Shown piece by piece: positions 16,919 through 25,636 of a DNA stretch of 64,000 nucleotides. Origin of the DNA: Thiorhodovibrio frisius (GTDB lineage Bacteria; Pseudomonadota; Gammaproteobacteria; Chromatiales; Chromatiaceae); the NCBI RefSeq assembly GCF_033954835.1, contig NZ_CP121471.1, forward strand, positions 4,954,501 through 5,018,500, written 5' to 3'. The notes beneath the pieces are model-generated. The model saw nothing but the letters and a program-made list of their open reading frames with translations. It did no database searches and had not been told where the DNA came from. Each line of letters begins with the position of its first letter. Position 1 is the stretch's first letter. A program made the translations under genes and the position numbers.

Positions 16919-18034
16919 TCAGTCGCTCGCCGCCTCGACATAGCGCAACGGCACCCGGCGCGACAGGCCGGTCAGGAGTTCGTAGCTGATGGTGCCGCTG
17001 GCCGCAGCCACGGCATTGGCACTGACCTGAGTACCCCAAAGCTCGACTGGATCGCCGGGTTGAGCCTGCGGCTGCTCGCTCAGGTCAACCATCAGCATGT
17101 CCATGGAGACGCGCCCAATCAAGCGTGTGAGCTGCCCATTCACGGCCACCGGCGTGCCATCGGGCGCATGACGCGGGTAGCCGTCAGCATAGCCGGTGGC
17201 CACCACCCCGACACGGGTCGGGCGCTCGCAGACAAAGCGCCCGCCATAACCAATGGCCTCGCCGGCAGCGAGTTCCCGCACCGCCGTCAGCTCGGAAACG
17301 AAGCACAGGGCTGGGCGCAGCAAGGCGGCATGCGGGTGAGGATGGTCAAGCGGATCGAGCCCGTAGAGCATAATGCCCGGGCGCACCCACTCGGCATGCG
17401 TATCTGGCCGGGTCAGGATGGCGGCGGAATTGGCCAGACTGCGCGCGACTTCTCTGGTAGCCGGTCTGACAGTCGGGATGGAACCCGCAAGGGTCGCAAA
17501 ATCTGCCAACTGACGATCCGTCGGCCCCGGATCGGCCTCATCGGCGCGGGCGAAATGCGTCATCAGCACCAGCTCGCCAACATGGGGACAGGCGGCTAGC
17601 CTGGCATAGGCCGCGCGACCGTCCTCGGGTGTCAGTCCGAGGCGGTGCATGCCGGTGTCGATCTTCAACCAGACGCTAAGCGGCTGTTGCGGACGCGCAC
17701 CCAGCACCCAGTCGAGCTGGCGCGCGTCATGCACCACAGTCATCAGCCCCACCTGATCCACCAGTTCCAGCTCCGCAGTCTCAAAGGGGCCTTCAAGCAA
17801 CAAAATTGGCGTGTGAATGCCAGACTCGCGCAGTTCCAGCGCCTCTTCAACACAGGCCACGCCAAAGGCCGCAGCCTCAGCGACTAAGGCGCGAGCAACC
17901 GCCACGGCGCCATGCCCGTAGGCATTGGCCTTAATGACCGCCAGCGCCCGTGCACCGCCGGCGCAGGCCCGGGCGAGACGATAATTGTGCTGAATCGCCG
18001 CGAGATCGACGCAGGCTTGGAGCGGACGTGACAT
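16919..18034 (-). CDS. alr: Alanine racemase
   Basis: PLP enzyme converting L-alanine to D-alanine for peptidoglycan. The N-terminal barrel carries the PLP lysine in VIKANAYGHG (about 34-43). The C-terminal domain contains the catalytic tyrosine region GYGGRF (about 255) and the substrate-site segment RVSMDMLMVDL (about 305). Length 371 is normal. The gene stands alone between the MscS remnant and a tRNA gene. Confidence 0.95.
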   Translation of the reverse strand: MSRPLQACVDLAAIQHNYRLARACAGGARALAVIKANAYGHGAVAVARALVAEAAAFGVACVEEALELRESGIHTPILLLEGPFETAELELVDQVGLMTVVHDARQLDWVLGARPQQPLSVWLKIDTGMHRLGLTPEDGRAAYARLAACPHVGELVLMTHFARADEADPGPTDRQLADFATLAGSIPTVRPATREVARSLANSAAILTRPDTHAEWVRPGIMLYGLDPLDHPHPHAALLRPALCFVSELTAVRELAAGEAIGYGGRFVCERPTRVGVVATGYADGYPRHAPDGTPVAVNGQLTRLIGRVSMDMLMVDLSEQPQAQPGDPVELWGTQVSANAVAAASGTISYELLTGLSRRVPLRYVEAASD

Positions 18035-18367
18035 ACAGCCTGATAACAGAAGTCAAGTGCTGATGGAACGCGAACCCGGTCTAGCAGCGGCCGTGTTTGG
18101 CTTTACTGCGAATCACATGGATTCATTTTCCGGATGGTCGGGACTGTGAACGGAAGGATGAGGTGAGTAAGGATGGAATCAGCAAGTGCCTGGCAAACCA
18201 GCTTTTTTAGATGGCGCTCCCTAGGGGATTCGAACCCCTGTTACCGACGTGAGAGGCCAGCGTCCTAACCGCTAGACGAAGGGAGCGGGACGAGCGATGA
18301 AGAGTCGCGTATTATACGGGATTCGTCCTTAGGCTCAAGCTGATGACAAAGATTCATCGCTCGCCGG
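18035..18367. other. Intergenic region around the tRNA gene
   Basis: These 333 bp between alr (minus) and pcnB (plus) hold the tRNA-Glu gene at 18212-18286. A small CTGG-CAAA-CCAG hairpin followed by C and six T (about 18191-18209, plus strand) resembles a weak plus-strand terminator, although nothing on plus obviously needs one. Nothing else is supported. Confidence 0.4.
18212..18286 (-). tRNA. tRNA-Glu (anticodon CUC)
   Basis: Seventy-five bases including an encoded CCA fold as a tRNA: acceptor GCTCCCT with GGGAGC, a D-arm with TAGCGGTTAGGA, an anticodon loop CCTCTCA (anticodon CTC) and a T-arm containing GGTTCGAATCC. The body resembles E. coli tRNA-Glu, which has UUC; this is therefore a second isoacceptor reading GAG. 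Confidence 0.93.
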
Positions 18368-19867
18368 ATGTTGCCCGCCAGACGTTTCTGGCCGGACGTT
18401 TCCCGCAGGGCAAGGCGCGAGCCCTTCATGTGCGCTCATCCAGGCATCGCTTTACAGAGCCACTTTATTCGTAGACAGGCGTTTTCACATATTGGGGTAT
18501 TTTTAGTTTCCTTGTCTTCCTTGACCGAACCCACACCAAGCATTGTGCCTCGTCCGGAGCACAGCATTTCGCGCGCCAATATCAGCGCGAATGCGGTCAG
18601 GGTGCTCAATCGCTTGAAGCAGAGCGGCTATCAGGCTTATCTGGTCGGCGGCGGTGTGCGCGACTTGTTGCTTGGCCACGAGCCGAAGGATTTTGACGTT
18701 GCCACGGACGCGCGGCCCGAGGATGTGCGGCGGGTGTTTCGCAACTGCCGGCTGATCGGGCGACGGTTTCGCTTGGCGCATGTGTTCTTTGGTGCTGAGA
18801 TCGTCGAGGTCGCAACATTCCGGGCGGCAAATGTCGATCTTGGTGACGAGGATGCGCGCCAAATCGAAAACGGCATGATCCTACGCGACAATGTATTTGG
18901 CTCTATCGCCGAGGATGCCTTGCGACGAGATTTCACCGTCAATGCGCTCTACTACAACATCGCGGATTTCTCGCTCGTCGATTATGTCGAGGGACTTGCC
19001 GACATTGCCGCCGGGAGGCTGCGGCTGATCGGCGATGACCCGATCGCCCGCTATCGCGAAGACCCGGTGCGCATGCTGCGCGCGGTGCGCTTTGCCTGCA
19101 AGCTGGGTTTTGTGATCGAACCGCGCTGCGAGACGCCCTTGGTCGAGCTGGCACCTTTGTTGCGCGATGTTCCGCCAGCGCGGCTGTTTGAAGAGATTCT
19201 CAAATTGTTCCAGGCCGGCTTCGCCCTGCCGGCGTTCGAGAAGCTGCGCCATTATGGGCTGTTTGCCGAGCTCTTCCCTGAGACCGAAGACTGCCTCGCA
19301 ATGCAGGAGGAGGATTTCCCCATCACGTTCGTGAACCGGGGGCTGGACAACACCGACCGCCGCGTTCAGGAAGGCAAGCCTATAGCGCCCTTTTTTCTGT
19401 TTGCGGTGCTCTTGTGGGAGCCAGTACGCCGTCAGTACTTACAATTGCTTGAGGCTGGCCATGGCTGGTCGGAGGCCATGACCACTGCCTCGAGTATGAT
19501 CGCCGGGCGTCAGCAGGCGTATGTGGCCATCCCCAAGCGATTTGGCTTGCCGATGCGCGAGATCTGGGCTTTGCAGCCGGCGCTCGAACGCCGTCGGGGC
19601 AAGCGGCCCTTGGCCTTAATTGGGCATCCGCGCTTCCGCGCCGCCTATGATTTTCTGCTGCTGCGGGCTGAGTCCGGCGAGGTCGACCCGGAGCTGGCTG
19701 CCTGGTGGACGCAGTTCCAGGAGGTCAACCCATCAGAGCGCGCGGCCATGGCAACGGAGCGCAAGCCCAGCCGCAAGAGCCGGCGCAGACGTCGACGCAA
19801 GGCACCAGCCGAGAAGACCGATCAGCCGGCGACCGATCCCTCCGGTCAAACAGCACCTCCGGCCTAA
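18368..19867 (+). CDS. pcnB: Poly(A) polymerase
   Basis: Adds A tails to RNA 3' ends and so promotes RNA decay. The nucleotidyltransferase head shows LVGGGVRDLLLG and KDFDVATDA with its catalytic aspartates (about 95-115), then RRFRLAHV and the RRDFTVNALYY helix. A Lys/Arg-rich tail near the C-terminus (about 465-485) is typical of PcnB and separates it from CCA-adding enzymes. The first 50 residues are not conserved; the true start may be an internal ATG at 18428 or a TTG near 18512. pcnB is followed by panB and panC; the folK gene often found between them in other bacteria is absent here. Confidence 0.92.
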   Translation: MLPARRFWPDVSRRARREPFMCAHPGIALQSHFIRRQAFSHIGVFLVSLSSLTEPTPSIVPRPEHSISRANISANAVRVLNRLKQSGYQAYLVGGGVRDLLLGHEPKDFDVATDARPEDVRRVFRNCRLIGRRFRLAHVFFGAEIVEVATFRAANVDLGDEDARQIENGMILRDNVFGSIAEDALRRDFTVNALYYNIADFSLVDYVEGLADIAAGRLRLIGDDPIARYREDPVRMLRAVRFACKLGFVIEPRCETPLVELAPLLRDVPPARLFEEILKLFQAGFALPAFEKLRHYGLFAELFPETEDCLAMQEEDFPITFVNRGLDNTDRRVQEGKPIAPFFLFAVLLWEPVRRQYLQLLEAGHGWSEAMTTASSMIAGRQQAYVAIPKRFGLPMREIWALQPALERRRGKRPLALIGHPRFRAAYDFLLLRAESGEVDPELAAWWTQFQEVNPSERAAMATERKPSRKSRRRRRRKAPAEKTDQPATDPSGQTAPPA

Positions 19868-19966
19868 TATCGGTTGTGCTCTCGGGTGCCGCCCCATTCG
19901 CACCCAGCCAAGCACATCAGGCACCAAGGTTAGCCATTTCGCCCCCCGCCAACCGCTCGCAAGACG

Positions 19967-20767
19967 ATGGACAGCATCACCCTAAAACGACTCGCACGGA
20001 TGAAGCGTGAGCACCAGCGCATCGCCTGCCTGACTTGTTATGACGCGACCTTTGCCCGGCTGCTAGAAAGCGCCGGTGTTGAGGTCTTGCTCGTCGGCGA
20101 TTCCCTGGGCAATGTGATTCAGGGACATGGCAGCACCCTTGCCGTCACGCTCGATGACATGGTCTATCACAGCGCCTGCGTGGCGCGTGCCATCTCGGCT
20201 CCGCTGCTGATTGCTGATCTACCCTTCTTGAGCTACGCCACGCCGGCGCAGGCAATCGAAAGCGCGCGCCAGCTGATGGGCGACGGCGGGGCGCGGATGA
20301 TCAAACTCGAGGGCGGTAGTCAAGTGCTAGACACTATCAGGCTGCTGAGCGATTTCGGCGTCCCGGTGTGCGCCCATCTGGGTCTGCTGCCGCAGTCGGT
20401 CCATCGCCTTGGCGGCTATCGCTATCAGGGACGCGATGCTGCCGCGGCCGAGCGCATCCGCGCCGACGCGCTCGCGCTACAGCAGGCGGGCGCTGAATTG
20501 CTCGTGCTCGAATGCGTGCCGGCGGCGCTGGCCACCGAACTGAGCCAAAGTCTCAGCCTGCCGGTGATTGGCATCGGTGCCGGTGCCGACTGCGATGGCC
20601 AGGTTCTGGTGCTGCACGACCTGCTCGGTGCCAGTGTGACCGGGCAACCGCGTTTTAGCCGGGATTTTCTCACAGGGCAAAGCCATGGGCTGCGCGGCGC
20701 GGTCGATGCCTATGTCACTGCGGTCAAAACCGGAACCTTTCCAGGACCTGAGCAAATTCTGTTCTGA
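19967..20767 (+). CDS. panB: 3-methyl-2-oxobutanoate hydroxymethyltransferase
   Basis: First committed step to pantothenate: transfers a hydroxymethyl group from methylene-tetrahydrofolate to ketoisovalerate, giving ketopantoate. The barrel enzyme shows CYDATFARLLESAGV, the metal-site VGDSLGNVIQGH, MIKLEGG, CAHLGLLPQSV and VIGIGAG in order. Length 266 is normal. It lies directly before panC. Confidence 0.96.
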   Translation: MDSITLKRLARMKREHQRIACLTCYDATFARLLESAGVEVLLVGDSLGNVIQGHGSTLAVTLDDMVYHSACVARAISAPLLIADLPFLSYATPAQAIESARQLMGDGGARMIKLEGGSQVLDTIRLLSDFGVPVCAHLGLLPQSVHRLGGYRYQGRDAAAAERIRADALALQQAGAELLVLECVPAALATELSQSLSLPVIGIGAGADCDGQVLVLHDLLGASVTGQPRFSRDFLTGQSHGLRGAVDAYVTAVKTGTFPGPEQILF

Positions 20768-20793
20768 TGTTATTCAGCTCCTGGGATTCAAGC

Positions 20794-21645
20794 ATGCAAA
20801 TTTTCACCGAGATCGCCACCGCCCGGGCCCAGATAGCCGACTGGCGCCATGCTGGCTTGCGCATTGCTCTGGTGCCAACCATGGGCGCCCTGCACGCCGG
20901 ACATCTATCGCTCGTGGACTTGGCGCGGCAGAGCAGTGACAGGGTGGTTGTTAGCCTGTTCGTCAACCCCTTGCAGTTCGGCCCCAATGAAGATTTTGAC
21001 CGCTACCCGCGCACCTTCGCGCGTGATTGCGAGCAGCTTGAGGCGCAAGGCGCGCATGCCCTGTTCGCGCCCCCGGATGCCCAGATGTATCCCGAGGGTC
21101 GCGAGGGCCAGACGCGAGTGCATGTGCCCGGGCTCTCGGAGATGCTCTGTGGCCAAAGCCGCCCTGGATTTTTTGACGGCGTGGCAACAGTGGTCACCAA
21201 GCTATTCAATACAGTCCAGCCGGATGCGGCCATCTTTGGCGAGAAGGATTTTCAGCAACTGGTGGTGATCCGGCGCCTAGTCAGGGATCTCAACCTGCCG
21301 GTCGAGGTTCTCGCTGGCCCCACAGTGCGCGAGCCCGATGGACTGGCAATGAGCTCCCGCAATGCTTATCTGTCCGCCGAAGAACGCGCCATCGCGCCGC
21401 ACCTGCAACTGCAACTGCAAAAAGCGGCCCAGGCTCTGCGGCAGGGAGCCGAGGTGGCTGGAGTTGAAGCCGGAGGACTGGCGCGCCTGAATGCCATCGG
21501 CTTGCGCGTCGATTATTTCAGCGTGCGGCGGGCGGAGGATCTGGCCTCACCCCGTCCCAGCGACAGTGCGCTGGTGATTCTCGCGGCGGCTTATCTTGGC
21601 CACACGCGCTTGATTGATAATCTGAGTGTCGAGCGAGCGGTGTAA
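20794..21645 (+). CDS. panC: Pantothenate synthetase
   Basis: Joins pantoate and beta-alanine with ATP to make pantothenate. The HIGH-type motif PTMGALHAGH (about 31-40 from this start), FVNPLQFGPNEDFDRYPR, the FGEKDFQQL segment and MSSRNAYLS (KMSKS-like loop) are all present. The frame extends to an ATG at 20767 that overlaps the panB stop (TGATG), but alignment with the family and a GGGA at proper distance favour the ATG at 20794. Whichever start is used, panB and panC are coupled. Confidence 0.95.
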   Translation: MQIFTEIATARAQIADWRHAGLRIALVPTMGALHAGHLSLVDLARQSSDRVVVSLFVNPLQFGPNEDFDRYPRTFARDCEQLEAQGAHALFAPPDAQMYPEGREGQTRVHVPGLSEMLCGQSRPGFFDGVATVVTKLFNTVQPDAAIFGEKDFQQLVVIRRLVRDLNLPVEVLAGPTVREPDGLAMSSRNAYLSAEERAIAPHLQLQLQKAAQALRQGAEVAGVEAGGLARLNAIGLRVDYFSVRRAEDLASPRPSDSALVILAAAYLGHTRLIDNLSVERAV

Positions 21646-21670
21646 CCTAGCCTCAATCGACGACAACATC

Positions 21671-21716
21671 CGTTTGACAACGGCCAATTGACAACAATGC
21701 CAATTGACAAAAATGG
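21671..21716 (+). repeat. Three short tandem repeats carrying TTGACAA
   Basis: Consecutive units CGTTTGACAACGGC, CAATTGACAACAATGC and CAATTGACAAAAATGG each contain TTGACAA at 16-17 bp intervals, just upstream of the ribosome binding site of the HdeD-like gene. They look like a small slipped-strand duplication; each copy also resembles a -35 box. Confidence 0.6.
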
Positions 21717-21728
21717 GAGAGATGCAAG

Positions 21729-22325
21729 ATGACGACTGACAATCAAGCCGCGCCGACAGGTGCCACGCTTCCGCTCGGGCTCTTTGGTGAACTCGAAAAG
21801 AACTGGGGTTGGCTGATGGCGTTTGGAATTTTTTCGATCCTGCTTGGCACCGTCGGCCTTGGCATGACCTTCCTGCTGACTGAGGCGAGCCTGAGCTTTT
21901 TTGCCGCGCTGCTGATTCTAGGCGGGGTATTTCAAATCATGCAGGCAATCAAGTGCCACGGCTGGCGCGGTATTCTGCTGCATGTCCTCATTGCCTTGTT
22001 CTATGTTATCGCTGGCCTATTGATTGTCCTCAATCCCATCCTCACGGCCATCACCCTGACCTTGACACTAGGTGCCGTGCTCATTGTGGTCGGCATCGCC
22101 CGAATCATGCTTGGTATTCAGATGCGCCCATCGCCGGGTTGGTACTGGCCGCTGATCTCCGGCCTGATCTCGCTGCTGCTAGGCGGTCTCATCATCGCCC
22201 AATGGCCTCAGTCCGGTTTCTGGGTAATCGGTCTGTTCGTGGCCGTTGAGCTGATTTTTAACGGCTGGTCTTACTTGTTCATCGCCCTAGCGGCACGGGC
22301 AGCAGGTAAGGCCAAAAGCGCCTGA
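21729..22325 (+). CDS. HdeD/DUF308-family membrane protein
   Basis: A 198-residue protein with six predicted membrane helices arranged as three repeated hairpins, the layout of HdeD (DUF308) proteins, named for acid resistance in E. coli. Typical elements are WGWLMAFGIFSILLG near the N-terminus and the internal repeats GLLIVLNPILTAITL and LLGGLIIAQWP. Biochemical function is not established. GGGAGAG lies seven bases before the ATG. Confidence 0.8.
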   Translation: MTTDNQAAPTGATLPLGLFGELEKNWGWLMAFGIFSILLGTVGLGMTFLLTEASLSFFAALLILGGVFQIMQAIKCHGWRGILLHVLIALFYVIAGLLIVLNPILTAITLTLTLGAVLIVVGIARIMLGIQMRPSPGWYWPLISGLISLLLGGLIIAQWPQSGFWVIGLFVAVELIFNGWSYLFIALAARAAGKAKSA

Positions 22326-22350
22326 GGAAACTATTCCTGGCAGACAGGGA

Positions 22351-22412
22351 TTTTCGGCTTCTTTTGGGCCGGGCAGCGCCCCCAAGAGCGCTGCCCGGCC
22401 CAAAACCGAAAA
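22351..22412. repeat. Long GC-rich inverted repeat
   Basis: Perfect 18-base arms (22362-22379 and 22388-22405; core GGGCCGGGCAGCGC) enclose an eight-base loop, and outer TTTTCGG/CCGAAAA extend the stem past a four-base bulge. It sits between the convergent HdeD-like and AI-2E-family genes. It probably ends transcription from both sides, although the T and A tracts pair within the stem instead of trailing it. Confidence 0.65.
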
Positions 22413-22424
22413 CGCAGTTGCTAA

Positions 22425-22523
22425 GGAACCGCTGATTTATTCGAATTCTTGGCTTTGACCGCCAGGTAAGCGGCTGATTCGCCGATGCCTCAAATTTCAA
22501 ATGATGAATAAATCAGCGCTCCC
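22425..22523. mobile_element. MITE-like element with 18-bp terminal inverted repeats
   Basis: GGAACCGCTGATTTATTC at the left end and its inverted counterpart GGGAGCGCTGATTTATTC at the right end match at 16 of 18 positions and bound 99 bp with no coding capacity. Size and ends resemble a non-autonomous transposable element. A target-site duplication is not clear, so this is a candidate only. Confidence 0.45.
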
Positions 22524-22568
22524 ATAAAGCTTCGGTTGGCGCTGCCACCGAGACCGTCAGCTCCCATC

Positions 22569-23849
22569 TCAGGCATGTCCAGGCTCCCGCGCTGAGTCGG
22601 CTGCGTCTGATTCCACGGCAGGCGCTTGTGTCACTTGGGGGTCGGGCGCGTCTGCGGTATCTGTTGCATTGGTGTCGGTATCGGCTGCGGGTTCAGGCTG
22701 GCCAAGCGGCCGCGCGGTCGGGGTCCACTCCACCGCCGGCAGCAAATACTTGAAAGTGGTTCCGTACATTTCCCAGATAGTGATGAACAGCGAGGCGATC
22801 AGCGGGCCGATGAAAATCCCGGGAATACCGAACATCATAATGCCGCCCAGGGTGCTGAAAAAAATCATCAGCTCGTGCATTTTTATGTCCTTACCGACCA
22901 GAATCGGGCGCAGTACATTATCCAGGCTGCCGACGATCAGGCCGCAGAAAAGGGCCAGCAGGACAGCATTGGCCATTTGTCCCTGCACCATCAGAATGAT
23001 CACTGCCGGAATCCACACCAGCGCCGAGCCCACACTGGGAATGACCGACAGCACAGCCATCACAGTGCCCCAAAATACCGCGTTGTTGATGCCAGCCACA
23101 GCAAAGGCGATGCCGGCCAGAGTGCCCTGCATGGCGCCGATCAGCATGGTGCCTTTCAGGGTAGCGCGGGTCACCGAGGTGAATTTATCGAGCATCAGAT
23201 GCTCGTCACTGCTTTTGAGCGGCAGATAGTAGAGAATCCGCTCGACCAACTTGTCGCCGTCCATTTGCAGGAAATACATGGTGTAAAGCATCACAAAGGC
23301 CATGAAAACCACATTGGCCGTGCCCAATGTGAGAGACGACAGCCCGCCCACCAAAAATTTGCTCACCATGCTGACGGCTTCGCCGGCTTTTGAAATCAGT
23401 AAATCGCGGTAAGGCAGCAGGTCGTCATAGAAGGGCAGATGGGTGATTTCTGCGGCGAACACGCCTGGTTCGCTCAGCTTTTTTACCCATGGGGTAACCG
23501 ACTGGCTGACATCAATGGCCTGCGCGACCACAATACCGATCAGGCTGACCAGCGGGATCAGAATAATGAACACCATCGCCAGCAGAGTCACCAGGGAGGC
23601 CAGGTGATGCCGCCCGCCCAACCAGAGATCAAGGCGCAGATAAAACGGCCGGGCCAGAGCGCTGAACAGCCCGGAGAGGAACATGACCATCAGAAACTGA
23701 TGGATCATGCTAAAAAACAGCGCGCTAATGCCGAGCGTCATCAGCAGGATAGTCAGGTTATTGATCTGGTCTTTGTTCATGGTCGCCAATTTGTCGCTAA
23801 TCGATGTCGGAGTGGACCGCAGCTTCGCGATAGGATTTGCAACGGCCAT
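22569..23849 (-). CDS. AI-2E family transporter (PerM-type permease)
   Basis: A 426-residue membrane protein with about eight hydrophobic helices, and the family pattern of a double helix near the N-terminus, a soluble middle portion (about 105-190) and a C-terminal block with GSLDNVLRPILVGKDIKMHELMI-type sequence just before the last helices (PGIFIGPLIASLF). The C-terminal tail (about 375-426) is acidic and Ala/Pro/Thr-rich. Members export small molecules; substrates are mostly unproven. A second possible start is the ATG at 23780, and neither start has a clear ribosome binding site. Confidence 0.85.
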   Translation of the reverse strand: MAVANPIAKLRSTPTSISDKLATMNKDQINNLTILLMTLGISALFFSMIHQFLMVMFLSGLFSALARPFYLRLDLWLGGRHHLASLVTLLAMVFIILIPLVSLIGIVVAQAIDVSQSVTPWVKKLSEPGVFAAEITHLPFYDDLLPYRDLLISKAGEAVSMVSKFLVGGLSSLTLGTANVVFMAFVMLYTMYFLQMDGDKLVERILYYLPLKSSDEHLMLDKFTSVTRATLKGTMLIGAMQGTLAGIAFAVAGINNAVFWGTVMAVLSVIPSVGSALVWIPAVIILMVQGQMANAVLLALFCGLIVGSLDNVLRPILVGKDIKMHELMIFFSTLGGIMMFGIPGIFIGPLIASLFITIWEMYGTTFKYLLPAVEWTPTARPLGQPEPAADTDTNATDTADAPDPQVTQAPAVESDAADSAREPGHA

Positions 23850-23965
23850 GGATGGCGTTACATCGCCAGCCCGAATTCTATACCGAAACCCTGTGAGATT
23901 TCGGCTCGTTCTGGCGCTACCCTAGTGTGGCTGCGGGCTGGGTGTCGCGAAAATCGGTTGTACCT

Positions 23966-23991
23966 TGCATCCTGTTGGATGCAGGTTTGCT
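23966..23991 (+). promoter_or_regulatory. Candidate sigma-54 promoter and hairpin before fliL
   Basis: TGGATGCAGGTTTGCT (23976-23991) keeps the GG and GC pairs of a -24/-12 promoter at the right distance and an exact TTGCT, but only TGG of the -24 element. It overlaps an inverted repeat TGCATCC-TGTT-GGATGCA (23966-23983). It lies 72 bp before fliL, where a flagellar class II promoter would be expected. Confidence 0.35.
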
Positions 23992-24062
23992 AAACTCCAC
24001 GCCAAAGACAATCTGACCCAAAGACAACCCGATCCAGAGATCATCCGACAGGACAATCGCGC

Positions 24063-24560
24063 ATGGCAAAGAAACCGGCAAAAAAAGACGAGGCAGCGGC
24101 CAAAGGTGGCAGCAACAAAACCAAGCTGATTGTGATGATTCTTCTGGCGCTCATCCTGCTCGGCGGCGGTGGTGCGGCGGCCTGGTTTTTCCTGCTGAGC
24201 GGAAGCGATGAGCCGGTCGTTGAGCAGGAACTTGGCCCCTCGCCTTTGATCTACTTTCGACTGGCCAAACCCATCACTGCGACTCTGCCCCCCGATGAAC
24301 CGGCCAACCACCTGCGGGTCAATGTGGTCTTAGCTAGCCGGAATCAGGCCGTCATTGATGCACTTGAGCTGCATACCCCCATTATCCGCAATGATCTGCT
24401 TGCCCTTTTTGGCAATCAAACCTTTGCTGAATTGAACACCCCGGAAGGAAAAGAAGCCCTGCGCGAGCAGGTCCACGAAACTGTCACCGCAATCCTGGTC
24501 CGCACCGGCTCCCCGGCCGGTATCGAGAATGTCTTTTTTGACGAGATCGTGATGCAGTAG
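24063..24560 (+). CDS. fliL: Flagellar basal-body protein FliL
   Basis: Single-pass inner-membrane protein that surrounds or supports the stator at the motor. A Lys/Ala-rich cytoplasmic leader (1-20) is followed by one membrane helix (about 22-45) and a periplasmic domain with the family pattern LRVNVVLASRNQAVIDAL and a C-terminal FFDEIVMQ. Length 165 is normal. It opens the fliLMNOPQR-flhBA series. Confidence 0.92.
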   Translation: MAKKPAKKDEAAAKGGSNKTKLIVMILLALILLGGGGAAAWFFLLSGSDEPVVEQELGPSPLIYFRLAKPITATLPPDEPANHLRVNVVLASRNQAVIDALELHTPIIRNDLLALFGNQTFAELNTPEGKEALREQVHETVTAILVRTGSPAGIENVFFDEIVMQ

Positions 24561-24592
24561 CCCCCTGCATCTAACGAAAGGAAGCACGCGCC

Positions 24593-25570
24593 ATGGCCCA
24601 GCAGACCGATATCCTCAGCCAAGACGAAATTGACGCCCTTTTACACGGTGTCGATGGCGGCGATATCGATACAGAGACTGACCCCTTTCCCGCCGATGGC
24701 GAGGCACGGGAATTTAACTTTGCGACCCAGGAGCGCATCGTGCGCGGGCGCATGCCCACGCTCGAGATGATCAACGAGCGTTTTGCCCGCTACTTGCGGG
24801 TGCATCTGTTCAATCTGCTGCGTCGTTCGGCCGAGATTTCGGTGGTGGGCACCCGGCTGACCAAGTTTGCGGACTATGTGCATTCGCTGTTCGTACCCAC
24901 CAGCCTGAATCTGGTGCGGGTAGCGCCCCTGCATGGGACTGCTCTTTTCGTGTTCGATCCCAAGCTGGTGTTCGTACTGGTCGACAATTTCTTCGGCGGA
25001 GACGGGCGCTTCTACACCCGCATCGAAGGGCGCGATTTCACGCCGATGGAATTGCGCGTCATCCAGAATCTTCTCAACACCGCCTTTCGCGACATGGAGA
25101 AAGCCTGGGAGCCGGTAATGGAGCTGAAATTCGAGTTCATCAACTCGGAGGTCAATCCGCAGTTCGCCAACATCGTCAGCCCCACCGAGATCGTGGTGAT
25201 CAACGACTTCCACGTCGATCTCGATGGCGGCGGTGGCAATCTGCATGTGACCCTGCCCTACTCGATGATCGAGCCCATCCGCGAGCATCTCGATACCGGC
25301 CTACAGTCGGACCGCTCAGGGGTCGACCAGCGCTGGCTGCACGCCCTGCAGGATGAAGTTCAGCTCGCGGAGGTGGAGATCAGCTCCATGCTGACCGAGG
25401 CGACGCTGAGCGTCGAGGAATTGCTCAGAGTGCGGCCAGGCGACATTATTCCGATAGAGTTACCCGATCACGTTGTGCTGAATGTTGAGGATGTGCCGCT
25501 TTTCCGTGGAAAATACGGAACACTCAACGGACAAAACGCGATCAAAATCGAAGAAATTCTGCATCGTTGA
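24593..25570 (+). CDS. fliM: Flagellar motor switch protein FliM
   Basis: C-ring component that binds CheY-P and changes rotation direction. The N-terminal docking peptide is clear (LSQDEIDALLHGV, residues 8-20). The middle CheC-like domain follows (about 45-235) and the C-terminal SpoA domain (about 250-320, PGDIIPIELPDHV). Length 325 is normal. AAGGAAG lies eight bases before the ATG. Confidence 0.97.
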   Translation: MAQQTDILSQDEIDALLHGVDGGDIDTETDPFPADGEAREFNFATQERIVRGRMPTLEMINERFARYLRVHLFNLLRRSAEISVVGTRLTKFADYVHSLFVPTSLNLVRVAPLHGTALFVFDPKLVFVLVDNFFGGDGRFYTRIEGRDFTPMELRVIQNLLNTAFRDMEKAWEPVMELKFEFINSEVNPQFANIVSPTEIVVINDFHVDLDGGGGNLHVTLPYSMIEPIREHLDTGLQSDRSGVDQRWLHALQDEVQLAEVEISSMLTEATLSVEELLRVRPGDIIPIELPDHVVLNVEDVPLFRGKYGTLNGQNAIKIEEILHR

Positions 25571-25636
25571 TCTGGACCAGCGGCGCGCTCCCCGGCGGGG
25601 AGTCAAGACAGCAATTCAACCCAAAGAGCCCCACCC

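Noticed and set aside
18189-18210. Strong terminator next to the tRNA gene
   Set aside because: Only a four-base stem with a T-run on the strand opposite to the tRNA; too weak to call.
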